From contig OX465600.1 of assembly GCA_950022295.1 (NCBI GenBank), forward strand, positions 202,025,782-202,089,781: DNA of 64,000 nt. The letters are read 5' to 3'. Both the position numbers and the translations under genes were made by a program. This DNA is from Bromus sterilis (lineage: Eukaryota > Streptophyta > Magnoliopsida > Poales > Poaceae). Shown one piece after another: positions 24,101-34,236 of this stretch (position 1 is the first letter of the stretch; each line of letters opens with the position of its first letter). The notes under the pieces were generated by a model. That model worked only from the letters and a program-made list of their open reading frames with translations. It was not told the DNA's origin and did not search any database.

Positions 24101-25215
24101 CTTAGCTTGATTATTAGACAACTTGAACTGGATACTTCTAAAACACACCAAGATAAGCGTGAGTGCTATGGTGTGCTTCTCGTGGGGAAGTCGAGGAAGT
24201 AACCATAGTGGTGTATTGGTTGAAGAGATGTATTGGACTCGTGTACGCTTCTTACCTCAAGTCTGGTATTCGTAGTTCAGGACTAGCCAAGTCAAAGCTG
24301 GCACTTCTGCAAGTGAAACCCCACCTCCCTTTACCTTGATACATGTGCATGAGTAGTATAGCTCCGATGTAAGTCTTGCTGAGTACGATTTTGTACTCAC
24401 GTTTGCTTAATCTATGTTTTAGATGAACCCACCGACCCCGATGGTGGCTTCTACCTGGAGCTCGAAGAATGAAGACTCAGACCAAGACCAAGCTAGTGTA
24501 GTCCCAGTCAGACGACTGGTTTCCCCGTGGAGGGCTTGTTTTTAGATAAGGCTTCTCTAAGCAATTTGTTAAACTTGTCTGTACTCAGACCTACTTTGCT
24601 TCCTCTTGTCTGTTGTAATGTTGGATCACATGCTTGTGATATCTGTGTGCACTCTGTAAGAGTTATTAATAAAGATGTATACTTTGTAGAGAATTGCAAT
24701 GATACCTGTTGTTCATACAAGGCATGTGTGTTGCGTGTATGTTTATAACATGCATGTCTTAGTATGGGTTTTCGAGACCTTAGTTGTGATCTGGCTGGCG
24801 GTCTTTCATACACCCAGTGGCCCTTAGATGTGCGCATCTTGGGGCATCGCGATGCGATTGTTCGAGACTCTGTCTCGTGCACACTTTGAGGTATGATCGA
24901 GCCCGCCCTAGACCCCGACTAAGTGATCGGGCTAGAGTAAGTCTATGTAAGGGTTATGAGATAGTCGATAGTATGGTTTAGGCGACTTGTCTTTGAATAT
25001 GGGAGTTCATCACCCATATCATTAGACTTGTGTGCGGACGATGAGGACCCATCTCAGTTGATCATCCGGCCTGGATGGGATGCCCCTCACGTACGATGCT
25101 TTCCGAGAACGTTCTGTGCTTGGCCTTGTCTGCTTAGACAAGTGGGTACGGTTCTCGGCTCTCCATATGACTATGTCGTAGCGGGACTTGCATACGCTAA
25201 CCCCGGGTCCCGACA
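21142..25215 (+). mobile_element. Element A: 3' LTR (4074 bp)
   Basis: It begins TGTCACAACCCC and ends GGGTCCCGACA, like the 5' LTR, and carries the same hairpin (21520-21543), GC-rich zone, dyad (24058-24069) and AATAAA signal. It keeps two short segments missing from the 5' LTR (about 22622-22662 and 23473-23510). TSD GAACT follows directly. Confidence 0.95.
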
Positions 25216-25220
25216 GAACT
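25216..25220. repeat. TSD of element A, right copy (GAACT)
   Basis: Exact repeat of 12224-12228, closing the 13-kb insertion of A inside the LTR of B. Confidence 0.95.
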
Positions 25221-26192
25221 GACGAATTCTGGCGAGGTCATGGCGCTCCGGCGAGTGGGAGGCAGCCGACGAGCTATGGGGCGGCGCATGGCGAGCGGCC
25301 GGCCATGGCGCGGTCCGGCGAGGGCTCGTCCAAGGAGGCGCGGGCCTCCGGCGGTGGTGGGTGGCGCGCTCGGCGCAGCCGGCGGCGCTCCGGCCCGGCG
25401 GTGGTGCCGGCGGCAGCGAGGCGGGACCCGCCGGCTAGGGTTTGTTGTTTTTTTTGACGAAAAATAAAAGAAAAGAGAAAGAAATTTTTCTCTAAAAAAA
25501 AAATTTCTATTTATAGGCTGACTGTAAAAAAACGAATCCGTCCTGAGCTCTAATTGTGCTCGTGGGCGAGGCGTAGTTGTGGGCCGGCCGGGCTACAATT
25601 TTTTTCTATTAACACTCAAACTTCAAACAATTAAATAAAATCAACCGTACCTCCGAAAAATATGAAACAAAATCCTAAATTCATCAAATAACCTAAAGAA
25701 AATTATGCAATGAATAAATTTAGAAAATCTATAAATAAAATAATGACAGTTTTAATGCCTTTATTTAGTTATAACATATCTGAAAAATTAATAAAAATCT
25801 CAAATACTCGTTTAAATAATTTCCACTCAATTTTTGAAGAAGTCATTTTATCTTCTCACAATTATAACTATTCTTGAATGGAAAAATTATTTAAATAAAT
25901 CCAATTAAAATAAAATAAAAACATATCTAAACCATTTCCAATTGTTTTCTTTTTATATTGAAGGATTCCTATTACCTTCTCTCAATTGAATTTATTGGAT
26001 TTGTTTTAAATATTAAATTCTAAAACTTCAACAATGAATATTAGGGAAAGTCCTTTTATTCCCTCTAATTTTAATATTCACTTTAAACTCCAAAAGTTTT
26101 AAATCCCAGAGAATTTCAACACATCAAACAACCAATCATTAATCTATTTAATTTATTAAAATTCCAAAATTTAAAAAAATTGGGATGTTACA
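25221..26192 (-). mobile_element. Element B: 3' LTR, inner part
   Basis: Continuation of the B LTR after the A insertion. It ends GGGATGTTACA at 26192, i.e. the minus-strand LTR starts TGTAACATCCC. It is closely similar to 28025-28886, the other LTR copy. The first 230 bases are very GC-rich and gave spurious ORFs on the plus strand; the rest is AT-rich. Confidence 0.88.
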
Positions 26193-26382
26193 CACTACCA
26201 CCCTTAAAAGGAATCTCGTCCTCGAGATTCGAGAAGGCCAGAAAGAAAGGCTAGGGTTCGGGTCTTCACGATAATCCTTTGATCCTCCGAAGGTCTAGGG
26301 TACTACCACCCTTAAAAGGAAAGCGACATGGTCTTCCAAAAGCTTGCTCCCTCAGCGAGATCCTCACACATAATCTTCATAC

Positions 26383-26475
26383 TCCGTTGGGGCATTGAGT
26401 CCTTCACCCAGACTTCCTATATTCCATGGGGCATTTAGCCCTTCACACAGACTTCCTATATTCCATGGGGCATTG
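26383..26475. repeat. 39-bp tandem repeat, about 2.5 copies
   Basis: TTCCATGGGGCAT recurs at 26422 and 26461 with period 39, and a diverged first copy starts near 26383. The period is a multiple of three and the minus strand reads through as a 13-residue repeat, but a stop interrupts it. Confidence 0.7.
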
Positions 26476-26836
26476 AATTCTTCATCATAAGTGTGGGCTT
26501 CCAGTATCTTAATACATCGGTGACATTCTTCGTAAATATTTCACCTTCGGTCTTCGAGGTTTCAAGAATTCCTCCTTTGAGGTTTCCCTTCCTTAGCAAG
26601 AGAGTGGTCTTCCAATTCCACTGATCTTCCAGAATGTTACTCCTCCGACTACATCCTCCTAATAGTTCATATACTCCGTCGTTGTCTTGAATACCGCATC
26701 CAAAAGACGGGTCCTCCAAGTACCGAGACTTCATAGCTGACGGTCAGGCGCCAATACTAACCAACTATCGATACACTCTTGGTGGTCATCAAGAATACTT
26801 CTACGGGATACCTGCAGGAAACGGTCTTGGTCTATA

Positions 26837-26929
26837 CTCCCTCCGTTCCAAAATAACTGACTCAACTTTGTACTAGCTCTAGTACAAATTTATACTAAGG
26901 CTACGACAGTTATTTTGAAACGGAGGGAA
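26837..26929. mobile_element. Stowaway-type MITE (93 bp)
   Basis: Terminal inverted repeats CTCCCTCCGTTCCAAAATAA and the complement of its near-match at the other end are flanked by TA (26835-26836 and 26930-26931), the Tc1/mariner target duplication. A perfect 10-bp inverted repeat with a 2-base loop fills the centre (26867-26888). It is non-coding and depends on a mariner transposase elsewhere. It sits in the interior stub of element B. Confidence 0.92.
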
Positions 26930-28001
26930 TACTTCACCGTATAACACAAACGGTAATCTCTTACAGGGGTCACGCATCGTACCATTCTATGGTTTACGTT
27001 TTAACCTCGTCGTCTCTCAAACATAGGTAAGTCACTCAAGATTTACTATCCCCCATAGCAAGAGCAAATAATAAGAGTAGTCGTCATGGGGGCCAATCCA
27101 TTACGCACCCAAATCATTACCTTGTACATGGTGTAGTGAATCTCGCAATCTAACACTCGGTCATCCTCACAAGCATTGCAGAAAGTTCCTCTTGATCTTG
27201 AACTGCGTTCAGATAAATCCATTGGTTCTGCAAGCCAACCAAACCTCTATCGTTTCTTCACAACACTCGGGTTTGCGCAAACTACTACAAAACGTGCACT
27301 GGTGAACTACAACTTGCTCCATGGTCCTTCCTTCAGCAAGATTGTGCTTGCTTGTTGTAAGATCCTGGCACACGGGGATAACTTTGAACTCATCATCGGT
27401 TGCATCCATCTTTATTCCGGCCTTGATATTATCAGCCATTGTAGTAACATCTTCAGTGTAGGAATTGAGTTGAGGGGGAATAGGATGTAGACAGAGAGAT
27501 AGAGAGAGAGATAGGGAGAGATACCCATACAAACATCACACTAGTTTTGCAAACATAGGTTTTGATGTGTAGCTGTCGGTAAAAACAAGAAATGATAGGT
27601 CACAGAAACGATCTAATGGTAGAAACCTGAATCTTCCAGGTCTTCAGGTCTTCAACGACGATAGCTTCAGTTTTTCATTTTCGAAGCAATCTTCGTATCG
27701 TTGAGTCACTTGTCAACTTATTCTTCTTGTTGTTGTATCTCCTTGAGTCTTGAAGCATACTAAATATATAAGAGTCTAAGAAAACGTAAACTTATTCCAC
27801 TCACGTAAAGGAAATGCAAGGCATGACACGCAACATCAATCAACGACATATCAGGAGCAAGGACACAAGAAAAACCTCACAAAACAAAACATGACATAAA
27901 AAATCTAGTTCAACCATTACATAACATGCATCCATCCACAACTCCAGCTAACATTAAAAGGTAACATCGTACACTTAGTGCACACATACGAATGTCTATA
28001 A

Positions 28002-28034
28002 CACCAGGGAGGCGCATCACACCAGGGAGGCGCA
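28002..28034. repeat. Short direct duplication at deletion breakpoint
   Basis: CACCAGGGAGGCGCA occurs at 28002-28016 and 28020-28034, right where the interior of B joins a truncated LTR copy. It looks like filler sequence made during end-joining repair. Confidence 0.55.
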
Positions 28035-28886
28035 GGCCTCCGGCGGTGGTGGGTGGCGCGCTCGGCGCAGCCGGCGGCGCTTCGGCCCGGCGGCGGTCCC
28101 GGCGGCGGCGAGTGGGACCCACCGACTAGGGTTTGTTCTTTTTTTTGATGAAAAATAATAGAAAAGAGAAAGAAATTTTTCTCTAAAAAAACAATTTCTA
28201 TTTATAGGCTGACTGTAAAAAAACGAATCCTTCTTGGGCTCTAATTGTGCTCATGGGCGAGGCGTAGTTGTGGGCCGGCCGGGCTACAGTTTTTTTTTCT
28301 AATAACAATCTAACTTCAAACAATTAAATAAAATCAACCGTAACTCCGAAAAATATGAAACAAAATCCTAAATTCATCAAATAACCTAAAGAAAATTATG
28401 CAATGAATAAATTTAGCAAATCTATAACCAAAATAATGACATTTTTAATTCCTTTATTAAGTTATAACATATGTGAAAAATCAATAAAAATCTCAAATAC
28501 TCGTTTAAATAATTTCCACTCAATTTTTGAAGAAGTCATTTTATCTTCTCACAATTATAACTATTCTTGAAAGGAAAAATTATTTAAATAACTCCAATTA
28601 AAATAAAATAAAAACATATCTAAAACATTTCCAATTTTTTTCTTTTTATATTGAAGGAGTCCTATTACCTTCTCTGAATTTAAATTATTGGATTTGTTTT
28701 AAATATTAAATTCTAAAACTTCAACAATGAATATTAGGGAAAGTCCTTTTATTCCCTCTCATTTTAATATTCACTTTAAACTGCAAAAGTTTTAAATCCC
28801 AGAGAATTTCAACACATCAAACAACCAATCATTAATCTATTTAATTTATTAACATTGCAAAATTTAGAAAATTTTGGGATGTTACA
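28025..28886 (-). mobile_element. Element B: 5' LTR, truncated (about 860 bp)
   Basis: Matches 25335-26192 and ends GGGATGTTACA, directly before the TSD. Only the U3-proximal 860 bases of a ~3.07-kb LTR remain. The rest of this LTR, the PBS and most of the interior are missing. Confidence 0.88.
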
Positions 28887-28891
28887 ATCCA
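28887..28891. repeat. TSD of element B, right copy (ATCCA)
   Basis: Exact repeat of 10131-10135. It shows that the outer edges of B are original despite the internal deletion. Confidence 0.9.
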
Positions 28892-30352
28892 CCCGTGGAC
28901 CAATGCCACCCGGTGTTCTCCTAGAAAGTATCATACACCGATCCATCAAGATAGAAAAACCACTCAAGAGAGCCGCGACCAAGGATACCGCCACCACAAA
29001 CACAGCAGTTGAACAATCTGCAGCACCCAAGCAAGTGGCAATAGAAGACCCGGCCGCTTAGGTAGAAGCTGACGACGCAGTCGCAGAAAAGGAACCTCCA
29101 CAACTCGAAGGACCGACATGGACAAGAACTTTCCTCAACTATCTGATATACAACATCTTACCGCAAAAAATCCTTGAGGAACATCGTATCACTCGACAAT
29201 ATAAGGCCTTCACCATTGTCATCAAGGAGCTTTACAAGCACAGCTTTTCCCTGGTACTCCAAAGATGCATCGAAGAAGAAGACGACAAAGCACTACTACT
29301 CGAGATCCATGAATGAATTTGTGGCCACCACGCGAGCAGCCGCACCCTGGTAGCCAAAGCCTTCCGATCAGGATTCTACTAGCCAACAGCTATGAGGAAC
29401 GCAGAAGACAGCGTACGACACTGCGTCGCCTACCAGAAACATACCAACAGATCTCATGCACCAGCATCAGAACTCAATACAATACCGTTGGCCTGGCCCT
29501 TCGCGACTTTGGGCTCGACATTGTAGGACCACTAAAGAAGTCCTCGAAATGGGGCCGCACGCATCTCCTCGTTGCATTCCACAAGTTCACAAAGTGGATC
29601 GAAGCAGTACCCATCACCAGTTCAACAGCTCTGACAGTTGTAAACTTCATTAAATCTACCATCTTTCGCTTTGAAGTCCCACACAACATCATCACCAACA
29701 ACGGTACAAACTTCACAGTAGATGAATTCTAGAATTTTTGCAAAGACCTAGGCATCAAAATCAACTACGCATCAGTCGTGCACCGCCAGTCCAACGAACA
29801 GGTCGAGAAAGCCAACGGTCTGGTCTGTGGCGGCATCAAGAAGAGGCTCCTCGCACCACTCGAACAAGTCGCGGGAAATTTGGTCAAAGAGATATCGGCT
29901 GTCTTATGGAGCCTACGAACTACACCCAACGCCTCAACACAATACACTCCAATCTTAATGGTAAACGAGGCGGAACCAGTACTCCCACACGACCTCAGAT
30001 TCGGCACCCCGCGCATCACCAGATATGAAGAAGAATAGGAAGAAGAAGCACTCGAAAGCGATAAGGACGTGGCGGACGAAGCAAGGGACATATCCCTATC
30101 AACATTTGAGGCATATCAAGAGAAGCTATGCACCTACCAAAGCAGTAGACTTCGCACCAGGGTTTTCAACGTAGGAGACCTCGTGCTTCGACTAAAATAG
30201 GAAAAGGTGCATAAGCTCGCCCCGCAGTGGGAAGGGCCCTACATAATCTCTAAAGTAATAGGTGGAGAGTCTACCGGCTAAAGAACACGAAGATTGAAGA
30301 AGATGTTGGCAATCCATGGAAAGCAGCGAACCTACACCTTTTTTACCCGTAG
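28892..30352 (+). pseudogene. Element C: pol fragment, integrase
   Basis: This continues the pol of element C. A PPGVLLESI segment (28918-28945) and a linker lead to a zinc region (HHASS near 29322, HCVAYQKH near 29420, where the usual second Cys is Tyr). The integrase core has Asp at 29517 (GLDIVGP), Asn at 29697 where Asp is expected (NNGTNF), and Glu at 29805; the last two keep the D(35)E spacing. A RTTPNASTQYTPI motif, a GDLVLRLK segment and GPYIISKV (GPY/F motif) end near 30352. Stops at about 29314, 29380, 29730 and 30037 make it a pseudogene. The loss of the second catalytic Asp alone would disable strand transfer. The style is Tat-lineage Ty3/gypsy, without a chromodomain. Confidence 0.85.
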
Positions 30353-30475
30353 GTCGCCCGCATCTACTTTCCCTATCATCTCTCCCTAAACAATTTAAGC
30401 ATTGATAAAATGCAGGCCGCATAGCCACTCTTGTAAGAAAACAATAATACAACAATACATGGCACTCGGGGGCTC
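30353..30475 (+). other. Element C: 3' untranslated tail and polypurine tract
   Basis: A short non-coding tail ending in CATGGCACTCGGGGGCTC, directly before the LTR start TGTCGGGGGG. The final GGCACTCGGGGGCTC (30461-30475) is the likely plus-strand primer. Confidence 0.65.
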
Positions 30476-30950
30476 TGTCGGGGGGATGGCCAAACGCCAT
30501 GATCCGGCAGACGGAGGAACCGGGCTGAATCCGTAAGGAGAAGGCCCAGAAGGAGACCCGGTTCGGGCCGAGTCACATCATCGCGAAGCTAGAAGACCAT
30601 AGAAGGAAATAATCTTACCTTGTGGAATAAGGAAATTATGTTGTAGAACTAGACTAGGACTCCATCTCGTATGGAAGTCGGACTCAGCTAAACGAGGGAC
30701 TCGGTACCTATATAAACCGACCCCCTCGGACCAAACAGAACAACTCAACTTAGATCCTCTCGAGGCATAGGCAGCAATCTCACACCTTTGTATTCGAGAA
30801 GTCGACACCCCATAATAGAAAAGCAGGAGTAGGTCTTTACCTTTCGAGGGGCCGAAACCTGGGTAAATCTCGTGTCCTGTGTTCTCGCCGACTCACCTCC
30901 TCGAAACCACCTCGCAGGAAAGGTACCACACTAAGTTCTCTAATGAGGAC
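30476..30950 (+). mobile_element. Element C: 3' LTR (about 475-510 bp)
   Basis: It begins TGTCGGGGGGATGG after the PPT. A TATA-like CCTATATAAACCG lies at about 30708-30720. The end is uncertain: the sequence up to ~30950 is LTR-like, but 30951-30987 both ends CCCGACA (a good LTR terminus, complementary to TGTCGGG) and matches the tandem repeat that follows. The LTR may therefore end at 30987. No TSD could be tested, because the left end of C is outside the intact sequence. Confidence 0.6.
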
Positions 30951-31084
30951 ATCTGCCGCCCCCGAGGCATTATTCGCACACCCGACAATATACCTCATGA
31001 CTCTCGGGGGCTCGCGCAACTTGGCTGCCCCCGAGGCGTTATTCGCACTCGCGACAATATACTTCATGGCACTCGAGGGCTCGT
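30951..31084. repeat. Host segment G: ~72-bp tandem repeats, left part
   Basis: Two units, each with (C)CCCCGAGGC(A/G)TTATTCGCAC, ACAATATAC(C/T)TCATG and CTCG(G/A)GGGCTCG, start near 30951 and 31023. Two more follow at 47740-47880 beyond element S1. Each unit contains a PPT-like CACTCGGGGGCTC, as before the LTR of C. Confidence 0.75.
31080..31084. repeat. TSD of element S1, left copy (CTCGT)
   Basis: CTCGT precedes the degenerate LTR start. The partner CTCGC is at 47735-47739, one mismatch, with repeat-unit homology resuming on the far side. Confidence 0.75.
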
Positions 31085-32561
31085 TAATATGTCCCAAACG
31101 TATCTCTAATTTCTTCTTGTTCCATGCTTATTTGGGTGACATTGCTGTGTGTTTTGCTACACTTTCATATCTTTTTACACATATTTGTACTAACCTACTA
31201 ACTTAGTGCATCCAGTGCCACTTTCTGTCTGCTGATGTCTGTGCATAGCAGGTATTTACCAATATTTCCAGTGCTAGAAAAATTCCAAGAAAAATATATA
31301 AAAAACCATCATTCCAGAAGACTCTAAAGCCCCGAAGAAGAACCGGAGGGGGGCCACCCCCTCCCAGGCGACCTATGGGCGCGGCCCCACCCCTGGCCGC
31401 GCTAGGAGGCCGCTTGGGAGGAAGGCACGTCCCCCGGTGCCCCCCTTCGGCCTATATTTACCCCTCGGTACAGAAACCCTGAAAAAAGACCCCGCTTTGC
31501 AAAATTAACCACTGTCCTACCGCCGCCGCGATCCCGAGACCGAATCACCAAAAGACATTGTCCCGGCACCCTGTCGTAGGGATGATTGATCTCCGGGAGC
31601 TTCTCCAGCACCATGAGAGCTTCCCGGATGTGTCATGAGTAGCCCCCCTTGGACCGTGGGTCCATGACCAGTAGCTATGTGATGTCTTCTCTCCAATCTT
31701 GTTCTTCAATTCTTAGTCCTTATGAGATGCCCTACATGATCAAGGCACCTATGTAATCTTTCTGTTGTTGTTGTACGGTGTTTGCTGGGATCCGATGGAT
31801 AATGAGATTATGTTCAGATCGCGATGAGTTATATATTTGGTTCTCCTTTTATATTTTTTTGTGGAGTAATTCTTGCATGTTCTCCGTTGCTTTTTATTGC
31901 TTTGGCCAAGTAGTAGATAGTAACTCCAAGAGGGAGCGTTATGCATGATTGTGGGTTCATGCCCCCCGATGTCTAGTTTGAGTGACAAAAACATGAGACT
32001 AGAGGATGTGTTGTTGCCACCAGGGAGAAAACAACAGTGCTTGCAACCGCGGTTGCAAGGATTGTTTACCTTACGTAAAGTTTGTTAATGCAATTGTTTG
32101 TTGCTTTGGGTTTACACTTTGGGTGGGGCTCGAACCTTAATACCAGCGAGATGTTTTTGATAGATATCTCAAGGTAGATGATTAGTGAGTAGATGCTGAT
32201 GAATAAACGGTCTACTTGTCTTGGCGTACTTCCCACACGATTGAGCGTCTAACTTTATTGCAGCATAATTAGCATTGCGGTGCGTTTTTAATTCTGTCAA
32301 TTGCCTGGCTGTAAATTCTTCACTCAGCTTAGTTGTTTTATTGTCTTTTGAGAGAGAGACATCACTAGTGAACATCATGGGACCCCGGTCCATATTTCCA
32401 TCATTGTTTACACCTTCACTCTTTACTGCTTTTATTTCCTTTTCATTGCTATTACCACTACTATTTCCCGCTTGTGTTTTGATCCTTTGTAAACGACAAG
32501 GTAGGAGAGATTGAAAACCTCTCTGAACTCGTTGGGACCAAAGTTATTTGTTGCTGTGTGC
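31085..32561 (+). mobile_element. Element S1: 5' LTR, first part
   Basis: A Sabrina/WHAM-like LTR starting TAATATGTCCCAAACG; family copies have TGATACGTCCC, so two transitions have damaged the terminus. A CCTATATTTACCCC TATA-like motif lies near 31450. S2 interrupts it after 32561; the LTR resumes at 40772. Summed length is about 1656 bp, matching the 3' LTR. Confidence 0.88.
32557..32561. repeat. TSD of element S2, left copy (TGTGC)
   Basis: TGTGC precedes the S2 edge TGATGGC. The partner at 40767-40771 reads TGTGT, one transition apart. Confidence 0.8.
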
Positions 32562-34217
32562 TGATGGCAAGAGATTGTTAATACTCTTCAAGCCCTCGTT
32601 GATTACCCCAAGTGCCGGGTGAGATATAGTGTAGCGGCAAGTTTTCCCTTGGCAAAGATACCAAGGTTTGTCTCCCGTAGGACTCCGAAGGATACAAGAA
32701 GGTGGTAAAGTGAACAATGGCTCCGAGTTTGCTAACTTCACCTGGACCTGCACATAGATACAAATAACTTTGCTCCCAACGAGTACAGAGGAGTTGTCAA
32801 TTCCTCCGGCCTTGCCGTTTACAAAGGATCAACGCAAGAGATAATGATAGTGGCAACTGAAAGTAAAGACTGAAAGTAAATTGAGGGTGTAAACAATGAT
32901 ATGAAGATGGAACAAGGTCACGTGATTTTCACTAGTGATGTCTCTCTCCCAAAAGACGATAAAAGTGCTAGCGAGGTAAACAAATCACAGCTGGGTAATT
33001 GACAGGATTATGAAAGCACCGCAATGCTAAATATGCTGCAAAGGAAGGAAGGGCTCAAAAGCAATGGGCAATACGCCAAGGTAAGTAGACCGAAATCCAT
33101 CTACATCTACTACGAATCATCCACCTTGAGATATCTATCCAGAACATCTCGCTGGTATTAAGTTGCGAATCCCACCCAAAGTGTAAATCCAAAGCAACAG
33201 ACAACTGCATTAAAAGAACTTTGCGTAAAGTAAACAATCCTTGCATCCGCGGATACAAGCACCGTTGTTTTATGCTTGGTGGCAACAACATATTCCCTAG
33301 TCTCATGTTTCTGTCACTCAAGCTAGACATCAAGGGGCTGAACCCACAATCAAGCATAACGCTCCCTTTTGGAGTTGCAATAAATCACTTGGCCAAAGTA
33401 AAACACGGCAACAGAGAACATGAAAGAATTTACTCAAGAACAAAATATAAAATAGAAGAACCAAATATATTACTCATCACAATCTGAACATAGTCTCATA
33501 ATCCATCAGATCCCAACAAACTCAGCATAGCAACGGCAGAAAATTACAAAGGTGCCTCGATCATGTGAGGCAGCTCACGAGGTCTCAAAAGTGGAGGCAC
33601 ATAGAAGGGAGAGATAGATCACATAGCTACTGGTCACAGACCCATGGTCCAAGGTAAACTACTCACGGTACATATGGGAGGCGTCCATGGCTATGGATGG
33701 TCTCCCGAAGGGGGTAGCTTCTCCCGTCAGGGTGCCGGAGCAGCTTCTCCCGGCAGCCCCGATCTTGAAACGGCGGCGGCGGCGGTACAGAGGCGAGATC
33801 GCGAAAGAGGAGCCCGTCTTAGGGGTTTCCACCCCGAGAGGTAAATATAGGAGAAGGGGGTGTTGAGGGGACCCACCAGGCAGCCAGGAGGCCTCCTGGC
33901 GCGGCCTAGGGTGGGGCCGCGCCAGGGACCCTCCTGGCCTCCTGGTGGTGGCCCCCTCCGCTCCTTTGGTGTTTCCGGAAGATTCCGTGTCGCTGATTTT
34001 TTATATGATTTTTCCGGATTTTTTGGAGCACTTTTAATGGCCGGAAAACCTGAAATAAAAAAACAGAAGAAAACAGCAACTGGCAGCTGGGTGCACTGGG
34101 TTAATAGATTAGTCCAAATATGCTCAAAAGTGTATGAAAGTTCAAGCAAAACATGGCAAAGTCACACAAAACATGCATGGAGCAAGCAGAAATTATAGAT
34201 ACGTTTGGGACGTATCA
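32562..34217 (-). mobile_element. Element S2: 3' LTR (1656 bp)
   Basis: Minus-strand LTR: its start TGATACGTCCC is at 34217 and its end GCCATCA at 32562. It carries a long bipartite GC-rich inverted repeat (33873-33948). A GGCGG microsatellite (33770-33785) and the flanking ~66 bases are missing from the 5' copy. Confidence 0.9.
33873..33948. promoter_or_regulatory. Long GC-rich hairpin in Sabrina-like LTR
   Basis: Outer arms CCACCAGGCAGCCAGGAGG (33873-33891) and CCTCCTGGCCTCCTGGTGG (33930-33948) pair at 17 of 19 positions. Inner arms GGCGCGGCC (33898-33906) and GGCCGCGCC (33915-33923) pair perfectly. F (7451-7520) has the same layout with different paired bases. It lies upstream of the TATA-like motif of the LTR. 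Confidence 0.6.
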
Positions 34218-34236
34218 ACATCCCCAAGCTTAATTC
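34218..34236 (-). other. Element S2: polypurine-tract region
   Basis: The complement of GAATTAAGCTTGGGGATGT sits directly inside the 3' LTR, as in F and S1. Confidence 0.7.

Larger units (their letters stand above)
26193..28024 (-). mobile_element. Element B: residual interior (3' end only)
   Basis: It starts with CACTACCACCCTTAAAAGG and the complement of ATCTCGAGGACGAGATTCC, the kind of sequence that lies next to the PPT in chromovirus 3' regions (D has a counterpart at 55678-55715). Only about 1.8 kb remains, and I recognise no gag or pol in it. Minus-strand reading gives a few short ORFs (for example 26456-26734 and 27209-27532) with no family I know. A 39-bp tandem repeat (about 2.5 copies) lies at 26383-26475. 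A MITE sits at 26837-26929. A GA-rich microsatellite is at about 27490-27525. The PBS, gag, pol and the inner part of the second LTR are deleted. Confidence 0.7.

Noticed and set aside
27485..27530. GA-rich microsatellite
   Set aside because: Short, impure simple repeat; common in plant DNA.
27209..27532. 107-aa minus-strand ORF (MADNIKAGIKMD segment) in the interior of element B
   Set aside because: I recognise no domain; the frame includes a GA microsatellite and lies in an element remnant. Not enough to call a gene.
30951..30987. Alternative LTR end for element C at CCCGACA (30987)
   Set aside because: It would make a good terminus, but the same 37 bases also fit the first tandem unit of segment G. 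Left undecided and not used as the boundary.
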